In this document: in pieces, positions 9,559 to 18,913 of the stretch
Layout: every line of letters begins with the position of its first letter
How positions within the stretch are numbered: position 1 is the stretch's first letter
Source: Streptomyces resistomycificus
GTDB taxonomy: Bacteria > Actinomycetota > Actinomycetes > Streptomycetales > Streptomycetaceae
Length of the DNA stretch: 64,000 nucleotides
Assembly (NCBI RefSeq): GCF_001514265.1
Contig: NZ_KQ949008.1
Coordinates: 65,051 to 129,050, forward strand
Reading direction: 5' to 3'
Translations under genes and position numbers: made by a program
Notes under the pieces: generated by a model
What the model saw: only the letters and a program-made list of their open reading frames with translations
The model's database searches: none
Told to the model about the DNA's origin: nothing

Positions 9559-9693
9559 GGCTTCCTCAGGCATGAGGGGACGGCAGACTGCGGCTCACGG
9601 GCCCTGCGTCAGGGCCGCGGCCTCACTGTTGCCGTCCCGCCTGTGGGGGCGGAGGGAGAACACCGAGAACTGACGGGGAGTCAGATCAATGAC

Positions 9694-9707
9694 TGAAAGC
9701 GCTCCCA
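9694..9707. promoter_or_regulatory. LacI-family (CebR-like) operator candidate
   Basis: TGAAAGCGCTCCCA differs at two positions from the palindromic TGGGAGCGCTCCCA bound by CebR-type LacI regulators of streptomycetes. It lies in the divergent interval between the glycosyltransferase operon (start 9558) and the FAD oxidoreductase gene (start 9872), so it could control either. No LacI gene is present in the window. Confidence 0.35.
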
Positions 9708-9871
9708 CGCTCCCTGCGAAACGGCAACGCCACGTCTCCTGCACGGCATGACGTCGGGTGGCGTCGAGGCGATGCGGCATCAAGCCAAAGTGACCCCCGC
9801 TCCGTCGGTCACCTTCCGAGATCGGTGCGCCACTCCTATCCTCGTGCGCCAACGGTTACCGGAGGTAAGGG

Positions 9872-11641
9872 GTGGCGATGAGCGGCACCACACGCAGAGG
9901 GTTCCTGAGTACGGCCGCGGCCGCGGGCGGCGGAGTCGCGCTCGGAACGCCCCAGCAGGCCGCGGCCCGGAGCGGCGCCGCGCAGCAGAGCGTGGCCGTA
10001 CTGGGCGGGGGTGTCGCCGGCCTCACGGCGGCGCACGAGCTCGCCGAACGCGGATTCCGGGTCGCGGTCTACGAACGCAAGGCGCTGGGCGGCAAGGCCC
10101 GCAGCATGGACGTGCCGGGGAGCGGCACGGGCGGCCGCGACCCCCTGCCCGGAGAGCACGGTTTCCGCTTCATCCCGGGGATCTATCACAACCTGCCCGA
10201 CACCATGCGGCGCATCCCGTTCCCCGGCAACCCCAACGGCGTCCACGACAACCTCGTCGCCCCCAAGGAGATGCTGTTCGCCCGGTCGGGCGGCCGCGAG
10301 GACATCCGGATCCCGCTTCCCTGGCCGGACAACAGCCCGGCAGAGCTCACCCCCGACGAGATCCGCCGGGCCATCACCTCAGTCCTGGACACCGCCTTCA
10401 ACCTCCCTTTCCACGAGGCCCTCTACTTCGCCAACCGCTTCCTGGTCTTCCTCACCAGTTGTGACGAGCGCCGCGACGACGCCTGGGAGCAGATGCCGTG
10501 GTGGGAGTTCGTACGGGCCGGGCAGATGTCGTATGACTACCAACGGATCCTCGCCGTCGGCATCACCCGCAACATCGTGGCCACCAAGGCGGAGGAGGCC
10601 AGCACCCGTACGGTCGGCACGCTGCTGGAGGCCTTCGCCTTCAACCTCCTGGGGCGGGGCGCGGACGGACCGCTGGACCGGATCCTCAACGCACCCACCA
10701 ACGAGGCCTGGATCGACCCCTGGGTGACCTATCTGACGTCACTCGGGGTCGAGTTCCACATCGGCTGGACCGTACGGGACCTCACTCTGGACGCGGGCCG
10801 GATCGCCGGGGCCGTCCTGGAGGAACCGGGGGGTGCCCGCCGGACCGTCACCGCCGACCACTACATCTCGGCCATGCCGGTCGAGCACGCCCGCCGCACC
10901 TGGAACTCCGGCGTGCGCGCCGCCGATCCTCAACTGGCAGAGTGCGACCGGCTGGAGACGGACTGGATGACCGGCATTCAGTTCTATCTGACCGAACGTA
11001 CGCCGATCCTGCACGGCCATCTGGACCTCATCGACTCCCCCTGGTCGCTCACCGCGATCGCCCAGGCCCAGCACTGGCCGGGTCACGACTTCCCCGCCGA
11101 CTTCGGTGACGGGACGGTGGCGGACTGCCTGTCCGTCGACATCTCCGAGTGGGACCAGCCGGGCATCCTGTACGGCAAGACGGCCAAGCAGTGCACCCGC
11201 ACCGAAGTCGCCCGCGAGGTGTGGGCGCAGTTGAAGGCGGCGCTCAACGACAGCGGCCGTACGGTCCTGAAGGACTCCGTGCTGCAGTCCTGGTTCCTCG
11301 ATCCGGCCGTCACCGGACTCGGCACTCCGAACCCGGTCAACGAGGAACAGCTGCTCATCCACCCGACGGGGACCTTTCACCACCGTCCACGCTCGGCGAC
11401 GAAGATCCCCAACCTCTTCCTGTCCGGCGACTACGTGGCCGTGCCCATCGACCTGGCCACCATGGAAGGCGCCAACACCTCGGCCCGGCAGGCCGTCAAC
11501 GCCCTGTTGGACAAGATCGGTTCGACCGCCGAGCGATGCACCATCACCCCGCTGTACCGGGCCGTCGAGTTCGATGCGATCAAACGCCACGACCGCACCC
11601 GCTACCACCTCCGCCTGCCGAATCTCTTCGACATCGGTTGA
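9872..11641 (+). CDS. Tat-exported FAD-dependent oxidoreductase (amine-oxidase / hydroxysqualene-dehydroxylase-like)
   Basis: A 589-residue flavoprotein. The N-terminus is a twin-arginine signal (TTRRGFLSTAAAAGGGVAL) with an AAA cleavage region. A dinucleotide-binding motif follows (VAVLGGGVAGLTAAHELAE), then an FAD-clamping region (GLGGKARS-type, here LGGKARSMD) and the C-terminal GDYVAVPIDLATMEGA segment typical of phytoene-desaturase/amine-oxidase-like enzymes. GGAGG at 9861-9865 serves either GTG 9872 or ATG 9878. Export by Tat implies a folded, FAD-loaded enzyme acting outside the membrane. The substrate is not evident. Confidence 0.85.
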   Translation: MAMSGTTRRGFLSTAAAAGGGVALGTPQQAAARSGAAQQSVAVLGGGVAGLTAAHELAERGFRVAVYERKALGGKARSMDVPGSGTGGRDPLPGEHGFRFIPGIYHNLPDTMRRIPFPGNPNGVHDNLVAPKEMLFARSGGREDIRIPLPWPDNSPAELTPDEIRRAITSVLDTAFNLPFHEALYFANRFLVFLTSCDERRDDAWEQMPWWEFVRAGQMSYDYQRILAVGITRNIVATKAEEASTRTVGTLLEAFAFNLLGRGADGPLDRILNAPTNEAWIDPWVTYLTSLGVEFHIGWTVRDLTLDAGRIAGAVLEEPGGARRTVTADHYISAMPVEHARRTWNSGVRAADPQLAECDRLETDWMTGIQFYLTERTPILHGHLDLIDSPWSLTAIAQAQHWPGHDFPADFGDGTVADCLSVDISEWDQPGILYGKTAKQCTRTEVAREVWAQLKAALNDSGRTVLKDSVLQSWFLDPAVTGLGTPNPVNEEQLLIHPTGTFHHRPRSATKIPNLFLSGDYVAVPIDLATMEGANTSARQAVNALLDKIGSTAERCTITPLYRAVEFDAIKRHDRTRYHLRLPNLFDIG

Positions 11642-11876
11642 CAGTACTTTTCAGCCCCTGCTGGCGTCGTCGCGCGAAGCGACCTCGCGATCCCCGCCGT
11701 GGCTCAGTCGTCGGCGACGGCCGGCGGCGACTCCGCGTTCGGCGGGTGTCCGGGCGGCGAACCGGTGGTCGGCGGGTCGGGATGGTGACCCACGGCGGGC
11801 CGCGGGTCGCCCCGGGGTCACGGCCCTGCGCGGACAGGTCGCCGAGCAGCCGACGCCGGTGTGGTCGAACAGCCCT

Positions 11877-13310
11877 TCACGCGGGGTCGCTGCGCGATTC
11901 GAATGTCCAGACGTTGCCGGTGTTGCGGCCGCCGCGCCGCATCACCGTGCCGAGGATGGCCGTGAGGTCGTGCTCGACCTCGGCCAGGAGCTCGGCGCCG
12001 AAGACGCACAAGGACTCCTCCCATGGGTGCCAGAAGGTGCCCATGCGCAGGTCGCGGGTGAGGAGTTTGTAGTACTCGCCCTCCCAACAGGCGGCGCCCG
12101 GCCACGTCGGCCGGCCGGCGCCTCCGACTCGGGCCGGGTCGAAGCGGTAGCCCTGGTGCCACCAGCTGACCGAGTAGAGCTGCTCACCGGGGCGGACGCA
12201 AGCGCGCAAGCCGCGTTCGACGGCTTTCTGGAGGCGCGCGACACGGTGATCGTCCGGAAGGTTGCGCATGAGCCGATACTTGTGGCGCGTGTCGGTGACG
12301 TCCCCGACGTGCCAGGTGACGGAGTCGGGCGGCTCCTCGATGGCGGGGTAGTAGGTGTAGCTGGGCTTGAAGGCGAAGCGGGCCTTGAACTCCTCGCACA
12401 GGGCGTCGTGATCCCGGTCGTCGATCAGCATGGAAACGGGGCGGGTTGCGGCCGGCGGCGGACCAGCCGGGGTCCAGGCATAACTGCGGACGGTCGACGC
12501 GGCCCTGAAGCCGACCGCCAGGAGGGCGTCACGGATCGCACCGTCGGGCGCCTCGGCCATGAGGTAGCGACGGTCCGGTGCCTCTCGCGGCGGACCGCCG
12601 CCCAGGTGGAGAGATCGGCTGTCGCGGGCCCACCGGATCCAGTCGGGCAGGAACTCGGTATGCGGACCGGTCATCCCGCGCACGGCCACGAATTCCGTCG
12701 ACCCGACAGCCTCCGCCCAGCCGACGCCTACGAGCCGGGCTTCCGCTTCCAGAAGCAGGACGTTCAAGGCCCAGTCCAGCGAGTTCCCGTGATCCTCGCG
12801 AACGTCCGCGAGAGAGCGCGCGTAGGGCCCGCCGGCCTCGGCGAAGCGAGCCAGCTCTTGCTCGCGGTGGTGGCCGTGGTCCAGCCGACGCACACGCATT
12901 CCCTTGGGCGGGGCCACGGCGCCCGTGCCGACCGTCACGTCATCGAGGTCGGCAAGGAGCAGCGTCCTCTCCGGACCCACCGCTGTGAAACCAGCGGCGC
13001 ACAGCGGCTCGCCCAGGGCAACCAAGTCATGGCTATAGGTACGCCACTCGACCGGTTCGCCCCGCACCGCGAAAGCCGACTGCAACCGACGGATCAGCTC
13101 CGCTACCTCCGTCGGTGTGGTCTTGGCGGGCAGTGGCGTGTGGCGGACCGTCCCGTGGGTGCCGTAATGGGTCCGAAGGACAGGTCCGTCTTGCTCGACC
13201 ACGGCCCCCGTGGGTGCCCGCTCCGGCACATGTCCCCGCACTTGCTCGTCGTACACCGTCAGCAGCGCGTCCACCCCGTACGTCGATTCCTCAAGCCGGC
13301 CATGCCCCAT
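11877..13310 (-). CDS. two-domain protein: acetyltransferase-like N-terminus and C-terminal DUF2716
   Basis: A protein of about 477 residues. The first two-thirds resemble a GNAT acetyltransferase by size and by segments such as EARLVGVGWAEAVG, but I cannot identify a clean acetyl-CoA loop, so that part is tentative. The C-terminal ~170 residues fit DUF2716: FKARFAFKPSYTYYPAIEEP, SVTWHV, LYSVSWWHQGYRFDP and MGTFWHPWEESLCVFG. The start is uncertain; ATG 13310 is chosen because the further upstream frame is not protein-like. DUF2716 proteins have no established role. The gene is monocistronic. Confidence 0.7.
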   Translation of the reverse strand: MGHGRLEESTYGVDALLTVYDEQVRGHVPERAPTGAVVEQDGPVLRTHYGTHGTVRHTPLPAKTTPTEVAELIRRLQSAFAVRGEPVEWRTYSHDLVALGEPLCAAGFTAVGPERTLLLADLDDVTVGTGAVAPPKGMRVRRLDHGHHREQELARFAEAGGPYARSLADVREDHGNSLDWALNVLLLEAEARLVGVGWAEAVGSTEFVAVRGMTGPHTEFLPDWIRWARDSRSLHLGGGPPREAPDRRYLMAEAPDGAIRDALLAVGFRAASTVRSYAWTPAGPPPAATRPVSMLIDDRDHDALCEEFKARFAFKPSYTYYPAIEEPPDSVTWHVGDVTDTRHKYRLMRNLPDDHRVARLQKAVERGLRACVRPGEQLYSVSWWHQGYRFDPARVGGAGRPTWPGAACWEGEYYKLLTRDLRMGTFWHPWEESLCVFGAELLAEVEHDLTAILGTVMRRGGRNTGNVWTFESRSDPA

Positions 13311-14008
13311 GTTCACGACCACGCTGATTATCGGGACGTCGATGGGCGCGAGCCACTCCTTTTTCCTGCGGAGGGGCGACGTCGCCGGGCGAAGACCGAT
13401 CCCAAGCCTGGGCCGAGCCGCAGTTGCCGAAACCCGCCAACGGAACCAGGTGGTCAAGCCGGGTTGTGACCGAGCGCTGTGATAGAGCGCTGTGACCGGC
13501 CCCTGAACGGTCGAGTGCTGTGCCCCCGTGGGTTCGCCGAGTTGGTTGGTTGCCGGGGCACCCAGGGTGCGCCCGGCCCAACCCCAGAACTCCCCGCCCG
13601 GCTCGACTCGTACGTCCAGGGCCTTCGCGGCGCGGGCGTGGCGGGCGCGCGCCTGCGCTGTTCGGTGTCCGGGTCAGGGAGCGATCGGGCGTTCGGGCAT
13701 GAGCGCACGAGCTCGGCGGCCGTTCCCCCAGTAGCAGCCGGCTCTCGCCCTCGGCCCCGCCTTCACTGACGGCCTGATGAGAAGCGGCGCACTGCTGAGG
13801 ACTGTGGGAGGGGTCGGGGCGAGCGCGGTGCCGACGTGCGGGGGTGGCGCCACCGGCCGGAGGCGCCGCGGGCGACGTCGGCACCGACTGTCCCCATGGA
13901 TCAGACGCGGAGGCACTGCGGATGACGAAGTCGAAGGCGCGCGCAGCACGCCTCGTCGGCCGGCCGTCGAAGAACTGCTTGCCGAGACCGACGGGCTACG
14001 GCTACGCC
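13311..14008. other. intergenic region, no gene recognised
   Basis: Several overlapping open frames exist on both strands, all rich in Arg/Pro/Ala as expected from high-GC noncoding DNA, and none has a ribosome-binding site or a recognisable family. The interval separates convergent-free genes (both neighbours are on the minus strand), so it should contain the promoter of the DUF2716 gene. Confidence 0.5.
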
Positions 14009-15226
14009 CTAGGCGAGCCGCTCGATCAGCATGGCCATGCCCTGCCCGCCGCCGACGCACATCGTCTCCAGGCCGATCTCTTTGTCATGGGCCTGAAGGT
14101 TATTGATGAGCGATCCGGTGATGCGCGCTCCGGTCATCCCATAGGGGTGGCCCAACGCGATGGCTCCGCCCGAAACGTTGAGTTTGTCCTCGTCGATCTG
14201 CAGCGCCCGCGCAGAGCCGAGCACCTGCACGGCGAATGCTTCGTTGATCTCGACGAGATCAACCTCGCTGATGGTCAAGCCTGCGTGGTCGAGTGCCTGA
14301 CGGGTGGCCTCGACGGGTCCGAGGCCCATGATCTCCGGTGAGAGAGCGGTCACGCCGGTGGAGATGATGCGGGCCAGCGGCTGCAGGCCCAGTTCACGCG
14401 CCCGGACATCAGACATGATGACGAGTGCCGCCGCTCCGTCGTTGAGCGGGCACGAGTTGCCGGCGGTGACGGAGCCCTTCTCACGGAAGACCGGCTTGAG
14501 CGCGGAGACCGCGTCGAGCGTCGCGCCGGGCCGCGGGCAGTCGTCCACGGTCACGATCGACCCGTCGGGCAGGGTGATCGGGGTGATCTCCTTGCGGAAG
14601 TGGCCGCGCCCGATGGCCTCCTCGGCTCGGTGCTGCGAACGAACCGCCCACCGGTCCTGCTCTTCGCGACCGATGCCCGTGAGGGAGGCAACGTTCTCCG
14701 CGGTTTCACCCATGGTGATGTACACGTCGGGCACCAGTCCCGACTCGCGAGGATCGGTCCACGCCTCGTGGCTCTCCTGCCTGGCGGCCGAGCGGGCCCG
14801 AGCGACCCCGAACGCGGGATTCTGCGTGTCCGGCCAGGAGTCCGAGGTGCCGTTGACATACCGGGACACGGCCTCTGTGCCCGCCGAGATGTAGGCCGAA
14901 CCTTCGCCCGCCTTGATCGCGTGGAAGGCCATCCGCGTCGTCTGCAACGACGACGAGCAGTAGCGGGTCACCGTGGTACCCGGCAGCTTGTCGTAACCCA
15001 GTTGGACCGCGACGTTGCGTGCCAGGTTGAAGCCTTGTTCGCCACCGGGCAGTCCGCAGCCGAGGATCAGGTCTCCGATCTCGCCGGGGTCGAGTCCCGG
15101 GACCTTGGCGAGCGCCGCGGCGATCACCTGGGTGGCGAGATCGTCGCTGCGCATCTCCTTCAGCGCCCCCTTGAACGCCCGCCCTATCGGCGAGCGGGCG
15201 TAGGACACAATCACGGCTTCGGGCAT
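14009..15226 (-). CDS. acetyl-CoA C-acyltransferase (thiolase)
   Basis: A full-length 405-residue thiolase. The acyl-accepting cysteine is C90 in TVTRYCSSSLQT. The C-terminal catalytic pair is H360 in ALGHPYGMTGAR and C390 in ETMCVGGGQG. It would cleave a 3-ketoacyl-CoA with CoA in the last step of beta-oxidation. It is transcribed divergently from the acyl-CoA dehydrogenase/SDR/TetR operon across a 324-bp AT-richer interval containing palindromes, so the two transcripts are probably co-regulated. Confidence 0.95.
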   Translation of the reverse strand: MPEAVIVSYARSPIGRAFKGALKEMRSDDLATQVIAAALAKVPGLDPGEIGDLILGCGLPGGEQGFNLARNVAVQLGYDKLPGTTVTRYCSSSLQTTRMAFHAIKAGEGSAYISAGTEAVSRYVNGTSDSWPDTQNPAFGVARARSAARQESHEAWTDPRESGLVPDVYITMGETAENVASLTGIGREEQDRWAVRSQHRAEEAIGRGHFRKEITPITLPDGSIVTVDDCPRPGATLDAVSALKPVFREKGSVTAGNSCPLNDGAAALVIMSDVRARELGLQPLARIISTGVTALSPEIMGLGPVEATRQALDHAGLTISEVDLVEINEAFAVQVLGSARALQIDEDKLNVSGGAIALGHPYGMTGARITGSLINNLQAHDKEIGLETMCVGGGQGMAMLIERLA

Positions 15227-15317
15227 CTGAGTGCTCTTCCTCGGAGATCCGGCGGTGGGTTCTGTCCGGGCGAGCGGCTCTCAAGCTCCGGCAGAAACAG
15301 GGATGACGCCAGCAATT

Positions 15318-15325
15318 TAGTTACT
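15318..15325. promoter_or_regulatory. TAGTTACT element, first copy
   Basis: TAGTTACT at 15318-15325 recurs at 15469-15476 inside a palindrome in the same divergent interval. The two copies are 151 bp apart, near the thiolase start and near the dehydrogenase start respectively. They may be binding half-sites of the TetR regulator encoded at the end of the dehydrogenase operon. Confidence 0.35.
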
Positions 15326-15465
15326 CGGAGCAGGTACTCCCTAGGACGATCGCGCCTCGCCGTGGTACGTCCGCGCCAGACGACCCATGCCCGTTTCGTC
15401 CTCATGGCCGCCTACCCCGCAGACAGGGTTGACGGAATCGACCCATCCAAGAAAACTAAGCACTC

Positions 15466-15480
15466 GCATAGTTACTATGC
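15466..15480. promoter_or_regulatory. 15-bp palindrome, probable TetR operator
   Basis: GCATAGT-T-ACTATGC is a perfect palindrome with 7-bp arms, flanked on both sides by CACTCGC. It lies 71 bp upstream of the acyl-CoA dehydrogenase start in a locally AT-rich stretch. Its symmetry and position fit an operator for the operon's TetR protein. Confidence 0.5.
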
Positions 15481-15550
15481 ACTCGCTTACTTCCTACTTC
15501 TCACTTCGTGCTTCGTACTTCCTCTTTCCGGCGAGCGACGAGGAGCTCCT

Positions 15551-16696
15551 GTGCGCCGTACTGTCTTCGATGCCGACCATGAGGCCTTCCGGACCTCCGT
15601 CCGGGCATTCGTGGAGCGCGAGCTACGGCCGCGCCAGGAGGAATTCATCCAGCAGCGGGCGATCGACCGAGCCGCGTGGAAGGCCGCTGGGCAGCAAGGA
15701 CTGCTCGGGCTGCTGATACCGGAGCAGTACGGCGGCGGCGAGGCGGGCGACTATCGCTTCACCGCGGTTCTGCACGAGGAATTCGCCAGGCTGTCGGTGG
15801 CATTCGCCTCCTCGTTCACCATCCACTGCGAGGTCGTCGCCCCTTATCTGGTCGAGCTGACCACCGAGGAGCAGCGCGAGCGCTGGCTGCCGCGGTTCTG
15901 CGCGGGCGAGCTGGTCACCGCGATCGGTATGACCGAGCCCTCGGCGGGTTCCGATCTCGCGGCCCTGCGGACCACGGCCGTGCGCGACGGGGAGGACTGG
16001 ACCCTCAACGGCTCCAAGACCTTCATCACCAACGGCTTCGGCGCCGACCTCGTGGTCGTCGCCGCTCGCACCAGCCCGGAGAAGGGCGCCAAAGGCATCA
16101 CGCTGTTCGCCGTCGAGACGGACATGCCCGGTTTCGAGCGCGGGCTCAAGCTGGACAAGGTCGGTCAGCACGAAGCCGACACCGCCGAGCTGTTCTTCCA
16201 CGACGTGCGCGTCCCGGGCGCCAACGTCATCGGCGAAGTCGACCGCGGCTTCATCCACATGATGGAGCGGCTCCCGCAGGAACGGATCGGTGCCGCCGTG
16301 CTCAACCTGGCCCACGCCGCGCAGATCCTGGACGAGACGCTGGAGTACGTGAAGGAGCGGAAGGCCTTCGGCCAGTCCGTCGGCTCCTTCCAGTACAACA
16401 AGTTCCGGTTGGCCGAGATGGTCACCCAGATCGAGGTGACCCAGGCCTTCGTCGACCAGTGCGTCGCCGCCCACGTCCAGGGACGGCTCTCGGCGGTGGA
16501 CGCGGCCAAGGCCAAGTGGTGGACCGCCCAGGTGCAGAACGAGGTCCTCGACGCCTGCGTCCAACTGCACGGCGGGTACGGCTACATGAACGAATACCGG
16601 GTCGCCCGGGCCTGGCAGGACGCCCGTGTCACCAAGATCTGGGCCGGCTCGAACGAAATCATGAAGGAACTCATCGGCCGCGACCTGGGCCTGTAA
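15551..16696 (+). CDS. acyl-CoA dehydrogenase, long-chain (LCAD) type
   Basis: A 381-residue flavoenzyme that introduces the alpha-beta double bond in acyl-CoA. It has the standard substrate and FAD segments (AIGMTEPSAGSDLAALRTTA, LNGSKTFITNG) and the C-terminal helix with QLHGGYGYMNEYRVARAW. The position that holds the catalytic Glu in medium-chain enzymes (Y-E-G-T) is WAGSNE here. As in LCAD, the base should instead be the Glu of ERLPQERI, E244. GTG 15551 follows a GAGGAG site. It is the first gene of a four-gene plus-strand operon with two SDRs and a TetR regulator. Confidence 0.93.
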   Translation: MRRTVFDADHEAFRTSVRAFVERELRPRQEEFIQQRAIDRAAWKAAGQQGLLGLLIPEQYGGGEAGDYRFTAVLHEEFARLSVAFASSFTIHCEVVAPYLVELTTEEQRERWLPRFCAGELVTAIGMTEPSAGSDLAALRTTAVRDGEDWTLNGSKTFITNGFGADLVVVAARTSPEKGAKGITLFAVETDMPGFERGLKLDKVGQHEADTAELFFHDVRVPGANVIGEVDRGFIHMMERLPQERIGAAVLNLAHAAQILDETLEYVKERKAFGQSVGSFQYNKFRLAEMVTQIEVTQAFVDQCVAAHVQGRLSAVDAAKAKWWTAQVQNEVLDACVQLHGGYGYMNEYRVARAWQDARVTKIWAGSNEIMKELIGRDLGL

Positions 16697-16738
16697 GGCC
16701 CTTGGGCACGGACATCACTACCCGGATTGGAGCGCCCG

Positions 16739-17476
16739 GTGGGCAACCTCAGCTTCGACTTCACCGGCCACACCGTGATCGTCACCGGCGCGGCCCGCGG
16801 AATCGGCCTCGAACTCGGCCGGCACCTGCGCACTTCAGGCGCGGACGTGGTCCTGGTCGACCGAGACGAGGACGAACTCCGCGCGGCGGCGAAGGAGTTG
16901 GACACTCTGTGGGTGGCCGCGGACGTCACCTCCAGCACTGACGCGGAGCGTGTCGTCGCCACCGCGCTGGCCGAGACCGGCCGCGTCGACGTCCTGGTCA
17001 ACAACGCCGGGATCCTGCGCGACGGCGTCCTGTGGAAGCTCACCGACGACGACTGGGACGCCGTCCTGGCCGTCCACACGGGCGGCACCTTCCGGTTCAC
17101 CCGGGCGTGCGTCCCCCACTTCCGCGCCCAGGGCTATGGCCGGGTCGTCAACGTCACCTCCTACTCCGGCCTGCACGGCAACATCGGCCAGGCCAACTAC
17201 GCCACCGCCAAAGCCGGGATCATCGGCTTCACCCGCACCGCCGCCAAAGAGCTCGCCCGCTTCGGCGTCACCGTGAACGCCATCTCCCCCAACGCGGAGA
17301 CCCGCATGGTCTCTTCCGTCCCCGCCGAGAAGCGCGCCGAGCTGACCGCCGGCATCCCGATGGGCCGCTTCGGAGACCCGAGCGAGATGTGCGCGGCTGT
17401 CGCCTTCCTCGCCTCGGAGGAGGCCGGCTACATCACCGGTGCCGTGCTGCCCGTCGACGGCGGCCTGTCCATCTGA
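16739..17476 (+). CDS. short-chain dehydrogenase, 3-hydroxyacyl-CoA/3-oxoacyl reductase type
   Basis: A 245-residue SDR. The cofactor motif is VTGAARGIGLELG, NNAGI supports the central sheet, and the active site is Ser in TSYSGL with YATAK. Acidic DR after beta-2 (VLVDRDED) favours NAD(H). The start is GTG 16739, seven bases after GGAG at 16729-16732; a TTG at 16727 is the alternative. It follows the dehydrogenase by 42 bp. In context it probably oxidises the 3-hydroxyacyl-CoA between the dehydrogenase and thiolase steps. Confidence 0.9.
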   Translation: MGNLSFDFTGHTVIVTGAARGIGLELGRHLRTSGADVVLVDRDEDELRAAAKELDTLWVAADVTSSTDAERVVATALAETGRVDVLVNNAGILRDGVLWKLTDDDWDAVLAVHTGGTFRFTRACVPHFRAQGYGRVVNVTSYSGLHGNIGQANYATAKAGIIGFTRTAAKELARFGVTVNAISPNAETRMVSSVPAEKRAELTAGIPMGRFGDPSEMCAAVAFLASEEAGYITGAVLPVDGGLSI

Positions 17477-17492
17477 CCTCTCTGGAGCTCCT

Positions 17493-18251
17493 GTGAACAT
17501 CCTCGACCGCTTCCGCCTCGACGACCGCGTCGCCATCGTCACCGGCGCTTCCTCCGGCCTCGGCGTCGCCTTCGCCCAGGCCCTCGCCGAAGCCGGGGCC
17601 GACGTCGTCCTGGCCGCCCGACGCACCGACCGGCTCGCCGACACCGCCCGCCTCGTCGAGGCCACGGGCCGCCGCGCCCTGTGCGTCAAGGCCGACGTCG
17701 CCTCACCCGACGACTGCCACGCGGTCGCGGCGGCCGCCGCGGACTTCGGCCACGTCGGCGTCCTGGTCAACAACGCCGGAGTCGCCGACGCGGTCCCGGC
17801 CAGCCGCGAGGCACCGGAGCACTTCCGGCGCATCATCGACACCAACCTCATGGGTGCCTACTGGATGGCCAAGGCGGCAGCCCGAGTGATGAGCGGCGGC
17901 GGTTCCATCGTCAACATCGCCAGCGTCCTCGGCCTGGTCAACACCGGCCTGCCGCAGGCCGGCTACTCCTCCTCAAAGGCCGGCCTGCTCGGTCTCACCC
18001 GCGACCTGGCCGCCCAGTGGAGCAGCCGCAAGAACATCCGTGTCAACGCCCTCGCCCCCGGCTACTTCGCCTCCGAAATGACCGCCCGTCAGGACGCAGA
18101 CATCATCGACGACATCGTCCGCCGCATCCCGCTTCCCCGCACCGGCGAACCCGAGGAACTCGCCGCCGCCGTGGTCTTCCTCGCCTCCGACGCCTCCAGC
18201 TACGTCACCGGCACCACCCTCACCGTCGACGGCGGCCTCGTCATCAGCTGA
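17493..18251 (+). CDS. short-chain dehydrogenase, second of the operon
   Basis: A 252-residue SDR with VTGASSGLGVAFA, NNAGV and the active-site YSSSK. The basic RRTDR after beta-2 (LAARRTDR) suggests NADP(H), unlike the neighbouring SDR, so the two are probably not redundant. GTG 17493 is preceded by GGAG, and the gene begins 16 bp after the first SDR. It could act on an alcohol or ketone group of the substrate before or during beta-oxidation. Confidence 0.9.
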   Translation: MNILDRFRLDDRVAIVTGASSGLGVAFAQALAEAGADVVLAARRTDRLADTARLVEATGRRALCVKADVASPDDCHAVAAAAADFGHVGVLVNNAGVADAVPASREAPEHFRRIIDTNLMGAYWMAKAAARVMSGGGSIVNIASVLGLVNTGLPQAGYSSSKAGLLGLTRDLAAQWSSRKNIRVNALAPGYFASEMTARQDADIIDDIVRRIPLPRTGEPEELAAAVVFLASDASSYVTGTTLTVDGGLVIS

Positions 18252-18286
18252 GCAGACCGACAGACGTGATCAGCGAGAATGGGCGC

Positions 18287-18913
18287 GTGACGACCAGCGC
18301 AACCGACGACCTGTGGGGCGAGGCCGGCCCCGGCTCCCGGCGCATCCTCGAGGCGGCCCTCACGGCCTTCGCCGCCCGCGGCTACCACGGCGCCTCCACC
18401 CGCGACATCGCCGCAGCCGCCGGGATGAGCCCGGCGGCCGTCTACGCACACCACCGCACGAAAGAAGACCTCCTCTACGCGATCAGCCTCGCCGGCCACC
18501 GCAGCGCACTGACCGCAGTGGAACGCGCCCTGTGGGAGGAGGTGACGCCGGTAGGTCGGGTACGGGCGCTGGTTCACGACTACACCGCCTGGCACGCCCG
18601 CCACCACCTGCTGGCCCGCGTCGTCCAGTACGAGCTGGGCGCACTCGCGCCGGATCACCGTGACGAGATCCTCCGGCTGCGCCGCCGCACCGAGGAAGTG
18701 GTGCTCGACGAGATCGCGGCGGGCATCGCGTCCGGGGCGTTCCGCACCGAGGACCCGGACGGTGTCGCGCTGGCGGTGCTATCCCTCGGCGTCGACGTCA
18801 GCCGCTGGTACGCCCCCGGCGGTCAGCACACTCCCGTCAGCCTCGGCCGTCGCTACGCGACGCTGGTGCTGGCCATGCTGGGCACCGACCACCGGTCCGC
18901 GACCGCAGGCTGA
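18287..18913 (+). CDS. TetR-family transcriptional regulator
   Basis: A 208-residue regulator. The N-terminal helix-turn-helix is GSRRILEAALTAFAARGYHG then STRDIAAAAGMSPAAVYAHH (about 14-58). The C-terminal part is a helical ligand domain of the type seen in fatty-acid-degradation repressors. It is last in the operon and likely binds the palindrome at 15466-15480, releasing it when bound by an acyl-CoA (inference). The GTG at 18287 is chosen; a GTG at 18266 is also in frame. Confidence 0.88.
   Translation: MTTSATDDLWGEAGPGSRRILEAALTAFAARGYHGASTRDIAAAAGMSPAAVYAHHRTKEDLLYAISLAGHRSALTAVERALWEEVTPVGRVRALVHDYTAWHARHHLLARVVQYELGALAPDHRDEILRLRRRTEEVVLDEIAAGIASGAFRTEDPDGVALAVLSLGVDVSRWYAPGGQHTPVSLGRRYATLVLAMLGTDHRSATAG

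Noticed and set aside
11574..13469. 631-codon plus-strand open frame opposite the DUF2716 gene
   Set aside because: Composition is typical of high-GC antisense, and the minus strand encodes a recognisable domain.
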